NCBI RefSeq assembly: GCF_012432095.1
Contig: NC_081155.1
Coordinates: 31,483,625 to 31,547,624 of the forward strand
Reading direction: 5' to 3'
Source of the DNA: Onychostoma macrolepis
Lineage: Eukaryota > Chordata > Actinopteri > Cypriniformes > Cyprinidae
DNA: 64,000 bases
Part shown: positions 10,694 through 19,706 of the stretch, piece by piece
Position numbering within the stretch: position 1 is the first letter of the stretch
Layout of the letters: each line of letters opens with the position of its first letter
Position numbers and translations under genes: made by a program
The notes under the pieces: model-generated
The model's input: only the letters and a program-made list of their open reading frames with translations
Database searches by the model: none
What the model was told of the DNA's origin: nothing

Positions 10694-12199
10694 AAGAGCA
10701 ACAAGGGTGATCGCGTCTTTTTAAAGCTGTCTTATCACCCGTGCGTTTCTGGGTGTGGTCGTTTCCTGGCGCCTCAGGACGGTCAAGATCGCTGCCTCAC
10801 GCGTCTGGGCATTCAGCACGCTGAGGAAGCTTTCGTGGATGGTTCATGTTCTTCTTGTGGGGACATGACCATCTCGGAGTTGCATAATAGACTCCGCTAT
10901 GTCAAACATGGTGGAGTCCCTCTGCCTCTGCCGCGATCCAGCGTTCGTTCCCCGGGCGGCGCTGTATCTGGTGGAGTCAGAGGTGATCTGAGGGTGACAG
11001 TGAGGGCTTCCCCAAGAGGAATTACTCACCCCTCAAGCACTCCGCAGCCGGTGGAGCTGCCGAAGGAGTGCGCTGGGCCCTCTGCTGGACAGAGTGCACC
11101 ACGCGTTTCCTTCGGTGCCCCCTCTGACGACCAGATGTCGATCGCTGCATCGGAGGGCGAGTCCTCTCTCTCCGGGGATGACGACCCGGCTGCGTTGCCC
11201 CCTTCGGGTGTGGTAGCGTTGTCCGAGCCAGACCCAGAGATGACGGCTATGCTTTCCCGGGCCGCCGAGAATGTCAGGCTCGTGTGGAATCCTCCACCAC
11301 GTCCCGATCCTTCAAGGCTGGACGAGTGGTTTCTCGGCGGGGGTCGCACTGGTTCTCAGCGCCCCCTTCCGGTGCCATTCTTCCCGGAAGTGCATGAGGA
11401 GCTCACAAGATCGTGGAAGGCACCTTTCACTGCCCGAAACAAATCCTGTGGCTCCTCCCCCCTCACCACCCTCGATGGTGGAGCCGCTTTGGGGTACGCA
11501 GGCATCCCCTCTGTGGAGCGGTCTGTGGCCATGCAACTATGTCCAACAGCCGCTACCAGTCTGTGGGGTGACCTGTGTCTCCCCTCGCGGGCCTGTAAGT
11601 ATTCGTCAGGTCTAACTGGCAGTGCTTATAGAGCCTGTGGGGAGGCGGCTTCTGCCCTTCACGCCATGGCGTTACTGCAGGTCCACCAGGCCAAAGCCCT
11701 GAAAGACCTGCACGAGGGTGGTCATGACCTGGCGGTTCTACATGAGCTGCGTGCCGCGACGGACCTCGCGCTTCGAGCGACGAAGGTGACCGCACAGTCT
11801 CTGGGTCGTGCGATGTCCACGTTAGTGGTCCAGGAGCGCCATCTCTGGCTGTGTCTTGCTGACATGAAGGAGCAGTAGAAGGTACAGTTCCTGAATGCTC
11901 CCGTGTCGCAGACCGGCCTTTTCGGCGACGCTGTCGAGAGCTTTGCCCAGCAGTTCTCGGCAGCCCAGAAGCAGACTGAGGCGATCAAACACATCATGCG
12001 CCGGAGGAAACCTGCTGCTTCCACTCCGACTGCAGCCCCTCAGCCTGCTCGTCGCCGTGGGCGCCCCCCTTCGGCTGCCCCCGCTCCCGTGCAGCCGCAG
12101 CAGCCTTCCACCAGGCAGCATCGTGGAGCCGGTCGCAGGCAGGACGCCCAGCCCGTCCAGGCCCCCGCCAAACCTGGTGGCAAGCGCAAGAGGCCCTGA
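10694..12199 (+). pseudogene. DIRS gag-like ORF with premature stop
   Basis: One reading frame runs from the stop at 10691 to 12199, broken only by TAG at 11876-11878. The upstream part carries a Cys/His cluster (Cys codons at 10742, 10754, 10793, 10847, 10856; His at 10817) followed by MTISELHNRLR. The middle (10880-11870) resembles the acidic and then helical gag region of DIRS elements. After the stop the frame continues KVQFLNAPVSQTGLFGDAVE and ends in an Arg/Pro/Gln-rich basic tail (12000-12199), as expected for a nucleic-acid-binding C-terminus. No ATG lies between 10694 and the Cys/His cluster; CTG at 10727 sits where a start would fit. The stop would remove the basic tail. The function (particle/RNA binding) is inferred from family position. 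Confidence 0.8.
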
Positions 12200-12529
12200 G
12201 ACGGGCGACCCAGAGATGGTGGAGACTGCTTGTCGGGAGATGGTGACCGCACCACTCCCTCCCCCGGAGGAGGGCCGGGTGGAGAATCTTGTTTCGTTTT
12301 GTTTTTGTTCCGCCACTGGCCCAGCAGCCAGTGGTACCCAAAACATCAATAAAAGAGCGGTTTCCTCAATCTCTGGGTCACAGGAGGAGGAGAGTGGTGA
12401 ACCGTGCATCACGGAATCACTTCCCTTCTCCTCTCTCGCCAGCAGGCAGCAGTGGGTTGCCCAAGAGCACCCCTCCTGCCCATTCATGGAACCAGGTAAG
12501 GGCGGTAGCACTCGAGTCCCCACTTCAAG

Positions 12530-12690
12530 TCGTCACACGCCATGCTGTCACAAGCCTCAAGCCGGGTTCCTGTGTTTCCTCCCTCACGAAGAGGAATCAG
12601 GTGAGTGTTACACTGCACACCCAGACCCCGCCCCCCGCCATCACAGGCCAAGCCGTCACAGGGTCCGGGCCGGGTCCCTGTGTTTCCGGT
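12530..12690 (+). repeat. Imperfect direct repeat in gag-RT spacer
   Basis: Two related blocks about 109 bp apart share a GTCACA start and end in GCCGGGTTCCTGTGTTTCC (12560s) and GCCGGGTCCCTGTGTTTCC (12670s). They appear to be a degenerate tandem duplication inside the element. Confidence 0.7.
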
Positions 12691-12729
12691 CCCTGGTACG
12701 GTCTCTCGGAGCCTGGCTAGCACTCCCCA

Positions 12730-14375
12730 GTCCGTCTCGGTGGCTCCTACGGACCATCAGACTTGGCTACGCGATTCAGTTCGCCCGGCGTCCCCCCAAG
12801 TTCGGGGGCATCTGGTTCACTTCAGTCAAGGCTGTCAATGCCCCTGTCTTGCGTGCGGAAATTGCAGTCCTGCTGGCGAAGGACGCGATAGAGCCGGTCC
12901 CCCCAGCCGATATGAGGTCGGGTTTTTATAGCCCTTACTTCATTGTGCCCAAGAAAAGCGGTGGGTTACGACCGATCTTGGATCTGCGAGTTTTGAACCG
13001 TGCACTTCACAAGATGCCGTTCAAGATGTTGACGCAGAAACGCATTTTTGGGTGCGTCCGTCCCCTAGATTGGTTTGCAGCAATCGACCTGAAGGACGCG
13101 TACTTTCATGTCTCGATTCTCCCGCGACACAGGCCATTCCTGCGATTCGCGTTCGAGGGTCAGGCATACCAGTACAAGGTCCTGCCCTTCAGGTTGTCCC
13201 TTTCGCCTCGCGTCTTCACCAAAGTCACAGAGGCGGCCCTTGTTCCCCTGAGAGAACGGGGTGTGCGCATCCTCAACTACCTCGACGACTGGCTCATACT
13301 TGCACAGTCTCGAGAGCAGTTGTGCGCACACAGGGACCTGGTGCTCAAGCACCTTAGCCAGTTGGGTCTTCGGGTCAACTGGGAAAAGAGCAAACTCGTG
13401 CCTCGGTCTGCTCCATATGAGACCACTTCAGCACTGGCTCCATGGCCGAGTCCCGAGGTGGGCGTGGAAACGCGGTACTCACCGGGTTCAGATTACACCG
13501 GCCTGCCGCAAAACCTTCAGCTCGTGGACAGATCCCTCGTTCCTTCAGGCAGGAGTGCCCATGGAGCAGGTATCCAGGCATGCTGTCGTATTCACAGATG
13601 CCTCGGCCACCGGCTGGGGAGCCACGTACAACGGGCACGCAGTGTCAGGGGTGTGGACGGGTCCCCAACTGCGTTGGCATATCAATTGCCTCGAGTTGCT
13701 GGCAGTACACCTTGCCTTAAGCCGCCTCAGAGGGCGCCTTCGGGGCAAGGATGTTCTGGTCCGTACGGACAACACTGTGACCGTTGCGTATATCAACCGG
13801 CAAGGCGGTTTACGCTCCCGTCGCAACTCGCCCGCCACCTCCTCCTCTGGAGTCAGAAGCATCTGAGGTCCCTTCGTGCCATCCACATCCCAGGAGTGTT
13901 CAATCAGGCGGCCGACGAGCTGTCTCGAGCGGCACTCCCTGGGGAGTGGAGACTCCATCCCCAGGCGGTCCAGCTGATTTGGAGTCGGTTCGGAGTTGCT
14001 CAGGTAGACCTGTTTGCATCTCCAGAAACCACCCACTGCCAGTGGTTCTACTCCCTGTCCGAGGCAACTCTTGGCACGGACGCACTGGCACACAGCTGGC
14101 CTCTGGGCCTGCGCAAATATGCGTTCCCCCCAGTGAGCCTGCTAGCACAGACACTGTGCAAGATCAGGGAGGACGAGGAGCAGGTCTTGTTAGTGGCTCC
14201 ATATTGGCCCAACAGGACCTGGTTCCTGGAACTCATGCTCCTCGCGACAGCCCCTCCCTGGCCGATTCCTCTGAGGAAGGATCTGCTTTCTCAGAGACGG
14301 GGCACCCTCTGGCACCCGCGTCCAGACTTGTGGAAACTCCATGTGTGGTCCCTGGACGGGACGCGGAGGTTCTAG
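12730..14375 (+). pseudogene. DIRS reverse transcriptase / RNase H ORF, frameshifted
   Basis: The reverse transcriptase fingers and palm read cleanly in one frame: PYFIVPKKSGGLRPILDLR (about 12933-12989), AAIDLKDAYFHV (first catalytic Asp region) and the YLDD active-site box at 13278-13289. After NWEKSKLVP (about 13400) the family-expected sequence jumps to another frame: GLLHMRPLQHWLHG and then the RNase H block VFTDASATGWGATYNGH, CLELLAVHLAL, VRTDNTVTVAYINRQGG (to about 13815). The frame then returns to the first for QLARHLLLWSQKHLRSLRA and AADELSRAALPGEW, ending with the DLFASPET and VAPYWPNRTWF blocks found after RNase H in DIRS ORFs. So the RNase H core is out of frame between two indels. 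The open frame upstream of 12730 (from 11895) overlaps gag and is probably not all translated. Confidence 0.85.
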
Positions 14376-15373
14376 GTGATCTGCCCCAGGAGGTAGCTCT
14401 CACTATCGCTTCAGCACGAGCACCGTCCACAAGACGAGCCTATGCGCTGAAGTGGAACCTGTTCGTCGAATGGTGTTCCTCTCACCGTGAGGACCCCCGG
14501 AGATGTTCGATCAGAGCCGTGCTTTCCTTTTTGCAACAAGGGTTGGAGCATAGGCTGTCCCCCTCCACCCTTAAGGTTTATGTTGCTGCTATTTCCGCTC
14601 ACCACGACCCGTGGGGGAGGTCGGTGGGGAAGCACGATCTGGTTGTCAGGTTTCTTAGGGGGGCCAGGAAGTTAAACCCTCCTAGGCCTCCCTCCCTACC
14701 CTCTTGGGATTTGGCATTGGTGCTACAAACTGCCCCACAAACTGCCCCCTTCGAGCCTTTGCAGTCAGTCGAGTTGAAGTTTCTCTCTATGAAAACCCTA
14801 CTCCTGACTGCGTTGGCCTCGATCAAGAGGGTCGGGGACCTGCAGGCATTTTCGGTCAACGAATCGTGCCTTGAGTTTGGGCCGGCTGACTCCAGTGCAA
14901 CACTGAGGCCCCGGCCCGGCTATGTGCCCAAGGTTCCTACCACTCCCTTCAGGGACCAGGTAGTGAACCTGCAAGCGCTGCCCCTGGAGGAGGCAGACCC
15001 AGCCCTAGCTTTGCTCTGTCCTGTACGCGCACTGCGACAGTATGTGGATAGAACTCAGAGCTTCAGGACCTCAGAACAGCTCTTTGTCTGTTACGGAGGA
15101 CAGCAGAAGGGGAAGGCTGTCTCTAAGCAGAGGATGGCCCACTGGATAGTGGATGCCATCACCTTGGCCTATGGAGTACAAGGTGTGCCCTGCCCTTTCA
15201 GGTTGCGTGCTCACTCCACTAGGGGTGTCGCATCGTCCTGGGCGCTGGCTCGTGGTGCCTCGCTAGCAGACATCTGTAGAGCTGCAGGTTGGGCGACTCC
15301 TAACACGTTCGCTAGGTTTTATAGCCTACGTGTCGAACCGGTTTCCTCCTGTGTTCTCACCTCAAACGGGTAG
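13784..15373 (+). CDS. DIRS tyrosine recombinase (YR)
   Basis: An open frame overlapping the end of the RT/RH ORF, as usual in DIRS elements. The recognisable recombinase starts near 14387 (EVALTIASARAPSTRRAYAL, the SAM-like core-binding part, with SPSTLKVYVAAISAHH). The catalytic domain follows. The catalytic residues are all present: Arg in KRVGDL (codon 14828), His and Arg of HSTRG (codons 15212 and 15221), and the nucleophile Tyr in ARFYSL (codon 15320), with Trp in AGWATPNTFA at the His/Trp position. The enzyme inserts the circular DNA intermediate by strand exchange without making a target duplication. Residues before about 200 of this frame are probably only overlap with RT/RH, so the true start is uncertain. 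Confidence 0.88.
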   Translation: MRISTGKAVYAPVATRPPPPPLESEASEVPSCHPHPRSVQSGGRRAVSSGTPWGVETPSPGGPADLESVRSCSGRPVCISRNHPLPVVLLPVRGNSWHGRTGTQLASGPAQICVPPSEPASTDTVQDQGGRGAGLVSGSILAQQDLVPGTHAPRDSPSLADSSEEGSAFSETGHPLAPASRLVETPCVVPGRDAEVLGDLPQEVALTIASARAPSTRRAYALKWNLFVEWCSSHREDPRRCSIRAVLSFLQQGLEHRLSPSTLKVYVAAISAHHDPWGRSVGKHDLVVRFLRGARKLNPPRPPSLPSWDLALVLQTAPQTAPFEPLQSVELKFLSMKTLLLTALASIKRVGDLQAFSVNESCLEFGPADSSATLRPRPGYVPKVPTTPFRDQVVNLQALPLEEADPALALLCPVRALRQYVDRTQSFRTSEQLFVCYGGQQKGKAVSKQRMAHWIVDAITLAYGVQGVPCPFRLRAHSTRGVASSWALARGASLADICRAAGWATPNTFARFYSLRVEPVSSCVLTSNG

Positions 15374-15949
15374 TGGCACTGAGAGGCCCGGCTCAGAGTC
15401 GGCTTGCGGCGTTCTTTCGCCTAATTCTCCAGAGAGTTCCTTAACCAGGCAAACCCTGTCGAGTCCTCCAGCACTCCGGCGTCCGGATGTGGCGGAGCGT
15501 CCGGCGCCAGGCCTTTCAGCCAATGAATTCTTGAAATCTGATGTGAGGCTAGTGCCCATATGAGAGACCCTGCCGGGATCCCATATGTGTATTCCACGGT
15601 ATGCTTATTAGAGCCGTGTTTCCCCTGGCAGACCGCGTTCTGCCATCTCTAATGATGCAGCCTGTGCCATCTCAGAGACTTCCATGTGCAATAGGGCCCT
15701 ACGGGGTTACTTCACATGTCTAAATGCCACTTAACCCCCTCAGGGAGGAGGTGACTCCGCAGTGTGCCTCTTCCAAATGGAAGGGCACGCTTCCCAGTGT
15801 TATCCAAGTCCTACTGTCTGGGTTGTCCAAGGAACAACAGTAGTTGACCTTCTCTGTGTAGAGCCCGGTCCTATCATCTGCCTTATAGGAAGGATCAGGA
15901 GGCCTACACAGAGCACTAGAAGGGGCAGCTCCTGTGGCGTTTTGGTAGC

Positions 15950-16060
15950 GATCCCAATTCGTCGGTCATCCGACGTGACTCGGAGTGACCGACTGAAAGG
16001 GAACGTCTCGGTTACATATGTAACCCTCGTTCCCTGAAGAAGGGAACGGAGACGTCACGT
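15950..16060 (+). repeat. DIRS internal complementary region
   Basis: The first 55 bases (15950-16004) equal the reverse complement of 10267-10321. The remainder (16002-16060) equals the reverse complement of 16287-16345 with one mismatch. The two halves overlap on AAC, the complement of the terminal GTT. In the DIRS replication model this region templates joining of the two ends into a circle. Confidence 0.9.
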
Positions 16061-16110
16061 CACGTCCCGTCGCCACAGTCGCTGTACCACCGCTGAGCGG
16101 CCGGATCACC

Positions 16111-16345
16111 GGCTCGGCTCCTCAGCGAAAGCATGAATTAATGCGGTGCACCCGCTGCCTCTTATACTCACGCTGTGATCAGCGGCAGCTGGATGCAATG
16201 ATCGCATGCCAATGTCAATTGGCTCGTTTAGTTACACTCGAAGTGGATTGGTCTCTCTTGCGAGATCCCAATTCGTCTGTCATCCGACGTGACGTCTCCG
16301 TTCCCTTCTTCAGGGAACGAGGGTTACATACGTAACCGAGACGTT
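16111..16345 (+). repeat. DIRS right inverted terminal repeat
   Basis: Inverted relative of the left repeat (shared block GCGGTGCACCCGCTGCCTCT and the CACGCTGTGATCAGCGGCAG block). It has a right-specific outer extension ending CGTAACCGAGAC before GTT. Confidence 0.88.
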
Positions 16346-17090
16346 TCACAAACAGTCAAGACAATTGTTTAATTTTTGAAAAATGTTACACTTGAGTTTA
16401 AAATACAAAACTTGCCATGATAATTGGAGTTAAATAGAAGAAATAAGTACAAATAACATAATGGGGCTACAATGTTTTGCAGGCAACTCTGGAAACAGTC
16501 AATAACTTAGCAAAGAGATTGTGCAAATCTGGCCAGCAAGGAAGAAGCATCTGCTCTCAAAAAATCCAATGTAATCCAACACTTACATGTACTCTGGACA
16601 TTGAGTCAAAGGTGGAGTTATTTGGCCACAGTTTCAAACGTTACAGTATGTTTCTTGAAAACGAAACACTGCATTTGAGAATAAGAAACTCGTGCCAACT
16701 GTGAAGCATGATGGGAGTGTTATAGTTTAGGGGTGTTTTGCTGCTTCAGGACCAGACAAACTTGTCATTATAAAGTCAGCTATGAAATCCACATTATATC
16801 AAAGAGTGCATGAGGAGAACGTAAGGCCATATGTAAAAAAATATATATAAGCTGAAACTGAACCTTCCAACCTTCCAACAATTATAACCCAAAACATGCA
16901 GTAATGGAGGACTTAAGAATAGTTAAGTACAAATCAAACTTTAGACAAAGTTCAGACAAAGTTTAGATGTCTTGAAACTGACGATACACGGAGGAAGCTC
17001 CATGATTATCACATAATTAAAAAAATTCTGCATGAAAATGATGGGCAATAAAAAATTATCCTATGTGAGGTAAAAGACTTTCAAATTATG
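16346..17090 (+). pseudogene. Tc1-like transposon relic, right part
   Basis: Continuation of the relic interrupted by the DIRS element. Codons 16603-16629 read ESKVELFGH, the Tc1 catalytic-domain block after the first Asp. Further on GTGAAGCATGATGGGAGTG (16701-16719) corresponds to the VKHGGGS region. There are many stops and indels. Confidence 0.6.
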
Positions 17091-17269
17091 AAATAGCTTT
17101 TTGTACTTGAAATAAAAGGTCCATATACAGCCTACACACAGGCACAGTTTTCATTATTTTTGCTGCTGACCAAAATATATTCAAGTTACAGTTATACAGT
17201 TACAGGCTTAAAGTGCACACTCTGAGCTTTAATTTGAGGGTATTCTCTCAAAATTGGAGGAAAGGTTAA

Positions 17270-18003
17270 AGTGCCCCTATTATGGATTTTTGAAAATGAC
17301 TTTTCATGCAGTGTGTAACACAGCTCTAAGTGAATGAAAACATCCCGCAAAGTTTTAAATCTAAAAGTGCACCATGTATAAAGTTATTGTCTTTCAAAAG
17401 AAAGAGTCGACTCTGAGTCGTGAAAACGAGTTTTTAAAACGAATCTTTAGCTGTTTCAAGGTGACGTCAACATGAAACATTAGCATATTTATGCCCGCCT
17501 ACTTGTTGCGCGCGCAGACCCGGGAAAGCTTGAACCTCCCCTCCCTCAAACACCGTAACGAATTCCTGTGGAGAACACGCTGTGCTCTGCACTGTGAGGG
17601 TAAATCCGTTAGGGTACAGTCAAAAAAAAACTCCCAACTCATTTTATCCTCCAACTTCAAAATCATCCTACATCGCTGCAGAAGCACCGACCCAGTGTAA
17701 CACTGTACACAAAGCAGCACTTCATTCGCTCACAAATGCTGCTTTATCAGGCATTACAGGCATGACTAAATGAAAATGAGACAAATTGCACCAATCACTG
17801 CAGATTAGCATCAGCAAAGGAGGGGTTTGGAAAAATGAATCCTTGAGTGAATTGTTTGGGAGTCGTTGAGCAAGTAAGGTAAAAATAAATGTATATAAGA
17901 CAATGAAAGTGTTTTTTTTGGGGGGTTTTTTGACCTTGTATGCATGTCAACCTGTTGTCGGGGACTCCCAAAACCAAAATATGAACCTTTCATTAGGGGC
18001 ACT
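17270..18003. mobile_element. TTAA-flanked DNA transposon, non-autonomous (734 bp)
   Basis: The ends AGTGCCCCTATTATGG and CATTAGGGGCACT are inverted repeats. The flanking target is TTAA at 17266-17269 and 18004-18007. TTAA targets are used by piggyBac and Kolobok elements; the AGT ends fit Kolobok better than the CCC ends of piggyBac. No transposase frame is present. Confidence 0.82.
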
Positions 18004-18032
18004 TTAAGGAATTACAGCTCTTTAATATGTAA

Positions 18033-18370
18033 GGTAGAGTGGGGGGAAACGCCCCCCTTAAAGATTATGTCATTTTTTTTTCTTTTTTTTTTCTCTCGGT
18101 GAAACAAAAGTTAAATGTGTCCGAAAAAGTTATCATAGTTTTAGTGACAATGGCATAAATTATAAACCAAGTATGAAAAATGTCTGGAGTTTTCAAGACA
18201 TTAGATTTTTAACAAAAATGTAATTTGTACCAAAAGGGGCGTTTTACCCCACCTATGGGGCAAAATGCCCCCATGGGTGGGGTAAAAGGCCCCCCAGTCT
18301 GACAAAGCAATTTGCTTTAAACATTTACAGCAAAATCAGTAGTAGAGGGGCGTTTTCCCCCACTCTACCC
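18033..18370. mobile_element. MITE with GGTAGAGTGGGG ends (338 bp)
   Basis: The left end GGTAGAGTGGGGGGAAACG and the right end CGTTTTCCCCCACTCTACCC are inverted repeats. TAA lies on both sides (18030-18032, 18371-18373), suggesting the 3-bp TWA target of PIF/Harbinger elements. The interior has nested GGGGCGTTTTACCCC-like palindromes. Confidence 0.78.
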
Positions 18371-18965
18371 TAAATCCCCTCCACGGAGGACAACAGTGGT
18401 GGATGATCAGAGGATCCTCTCTATGGTAAAGAAAAACCCTTTTACATCCGACCAAGAGAAGAACACTCTCCAGGCGGTAGAAAGTCTACAATCAAGAGAA
18501 GACTTCACAAGAACAAATACAGAGGGTTCACCACAAAGTGCTAACAAGGATAGATTAGACTTTGCCAAAAAACATCTAAAAATGCCAGACCACTTCTGGA
18601 AAAGCATTCTTTGGACGGCTGTAATTAAGATCAACCTGTTCCATAATGACGGGAAGAAAAAAGTATGGAGAAGCACATGATCCAAAGCATACAACATCAT
18701 CTGTTAAACATGGTGGAGGCAGTGTGATGGCATGAGCATGCATGGCTTCCAGTGGCACTGGGTTACTGGTGTTTAATGATGATTTGACAGAAGACAGAAG
18801 CAGCTGGAAGAATTCTGAAGTGTATACGCTCTACCCAGATTCAGTCAAATGGAGCAAAATTGATTGGACGGCGCTTCATAGTACAAATGGACGATGACCC
18901 AAACCATACAGAAAAAGCAACCCAGGAGTTTTTGAAGGTAAAAATATAGATATACAGGTAATAGA

Positions 18966-19061
18966 TATACAGAGCTGGGTAGCAACTGATTACATGTAAT
19001 CTGGATTATGTAATCAGGTTCCAAAAATTAAGTACTTTTAATTACATTCAATTACATTTGA
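18966..19061 (+). repeat. Left part of a GTAATC-rich repeat
   Basis: AGAGCTGGGTAGCAACTGAT followed by TACATGTAATCTGGATTATG and further GTAATC units is a recognisable fish repeat head. Its apparent continuation (GGATTACATATTATTTACAA) lies at about 23590, on the far side of the next insertion. The right terminus was not found. Confidence 0.5.
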
Positions 19062-19375
19062 AATACTCTTAATCAGAAAAAAAGGTTCTTTGGGGTTCTA
19101 TATAGAACCCTAGGGTTCTTTACTCAACTCCAAAGAACCCTTTATGCCAAAAAGGTTCTATATAAGGAGAAAGAGGCACAAAAAGGGTTATTTGGGCTGA
19201 ACCATGCTTTATGTATGTTTACACATTAGGCTATTTAAAATGATTATACTACATTATATTTGTGTTTTTATTTCCATTTTACTTTGACACACCTTTATTC
19301 TGAAGAAAATAAACTTAAAATTTACATCTGCACTGAATCAACCTATTAATTTATACCAACAAAGGTATGAATTAG

Positions 19376-19706
19376 GTACTAAGACCGGCGGAAAATGAAA
19401 AGTTGCGATTTTCTAGTCCGATTTTGCTAGGAACTATACTCTCATTCCGGCGTAATAATCAAGGAACTTTGCTGCCGTAACATGGCCGCAGCAGGCGCAG
19501 TGATATTACGCAGCGCCTGAAAGTAGTCCCCAGCCAGGTAGTACCTAGTTATAATATAGCTGGGGACTACTTTCAGGCGCTGCGTAATATCACTGCGCCT
19601 GCTGCCTAGTCAAAGTTCCTTGATTATTACGCCGGACTGGGAATATAGTTCCTAATTATATCGGCCTAGAAAATCGCAACTTTTCATTTTCCGCCGGTCT
19701 TAGTAC
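19376..19706. repeat. Foldback inverted repeat with about 150-bp arms
   Basis: Left arm 19376-19534 and right arm 19559-19706 are near-perfect inverted copies separated by a 24-base loop. The arms start GTACTAAGACCGGCGG and include GCAGGCGCAGTGATATTACG. Small indels (CTGCCGTAACATGGCCGC in the left arm) break the pairing. Sequence to about 19948 ends GTGGAGTGTTCCTTTAA, a common fish repeat terminus by recall. Confidence 0.85.

Larger units (their letters stand above)
10267..16345 (+). mobile_element. DIRS-type tyrosine-recombinase retrotransposon
   Basis: A 6.1-kb element with gag-like, reverse transcriptase/RNase H and tyrosine recombinase frames on the + strand. It is bounded by inverted terminal repeats (10267-10480 against 16111-16345). 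Just inside the right repeat is an internal complementary region (15950-16060): 15950-16004 is the reverse complement of the extreme left end, and 16002-16060 that of the extreme right end. This arrangement, the recombinase in place of a DDE integrase, and the absence of a target duplication are the hallmarks of the DIRS order. The base composition is much more GC-rich than the flanks. The trinucleotide GTT occurs at both outer edges. The recombinase is intact, but gag and RT/RH are broken, so this copy is inferred to be non-autonomous. Confidence 0.93.
17110..18958 (+). pseudogene. Second Tc1-like element, 3' truncated, with two insertions
   Basis: The host sequence is 17110-17269, 18004-18032 and 18371-18958. 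The left untranslated part (TTTTTGCTGCTGACCAAAAT, then GTGCACACTCTGAGCTTTAA) matches the 5' region of a fish Tc1 family by recall. The transposase relic reads MVDDQRILSMVKKNPF from 18396 and RLDFAKKHLKMPDHFWKSIL from about 18550, then DDDPNHTEKATQEFLK near 18890-18940, where it stops abruptly. The first catalytic Asp block has become WTAVIKINLF. The C-terminal domain and right terminal repeat are missing. Confidence 0.75.

Noticed and set aside
11822..12523. 233-codon open frame on the - strand within the DIRS element
   Set aside because: It lies antisense to the gag/RT region with GC-rich codon bias and shows no recognisable domain.
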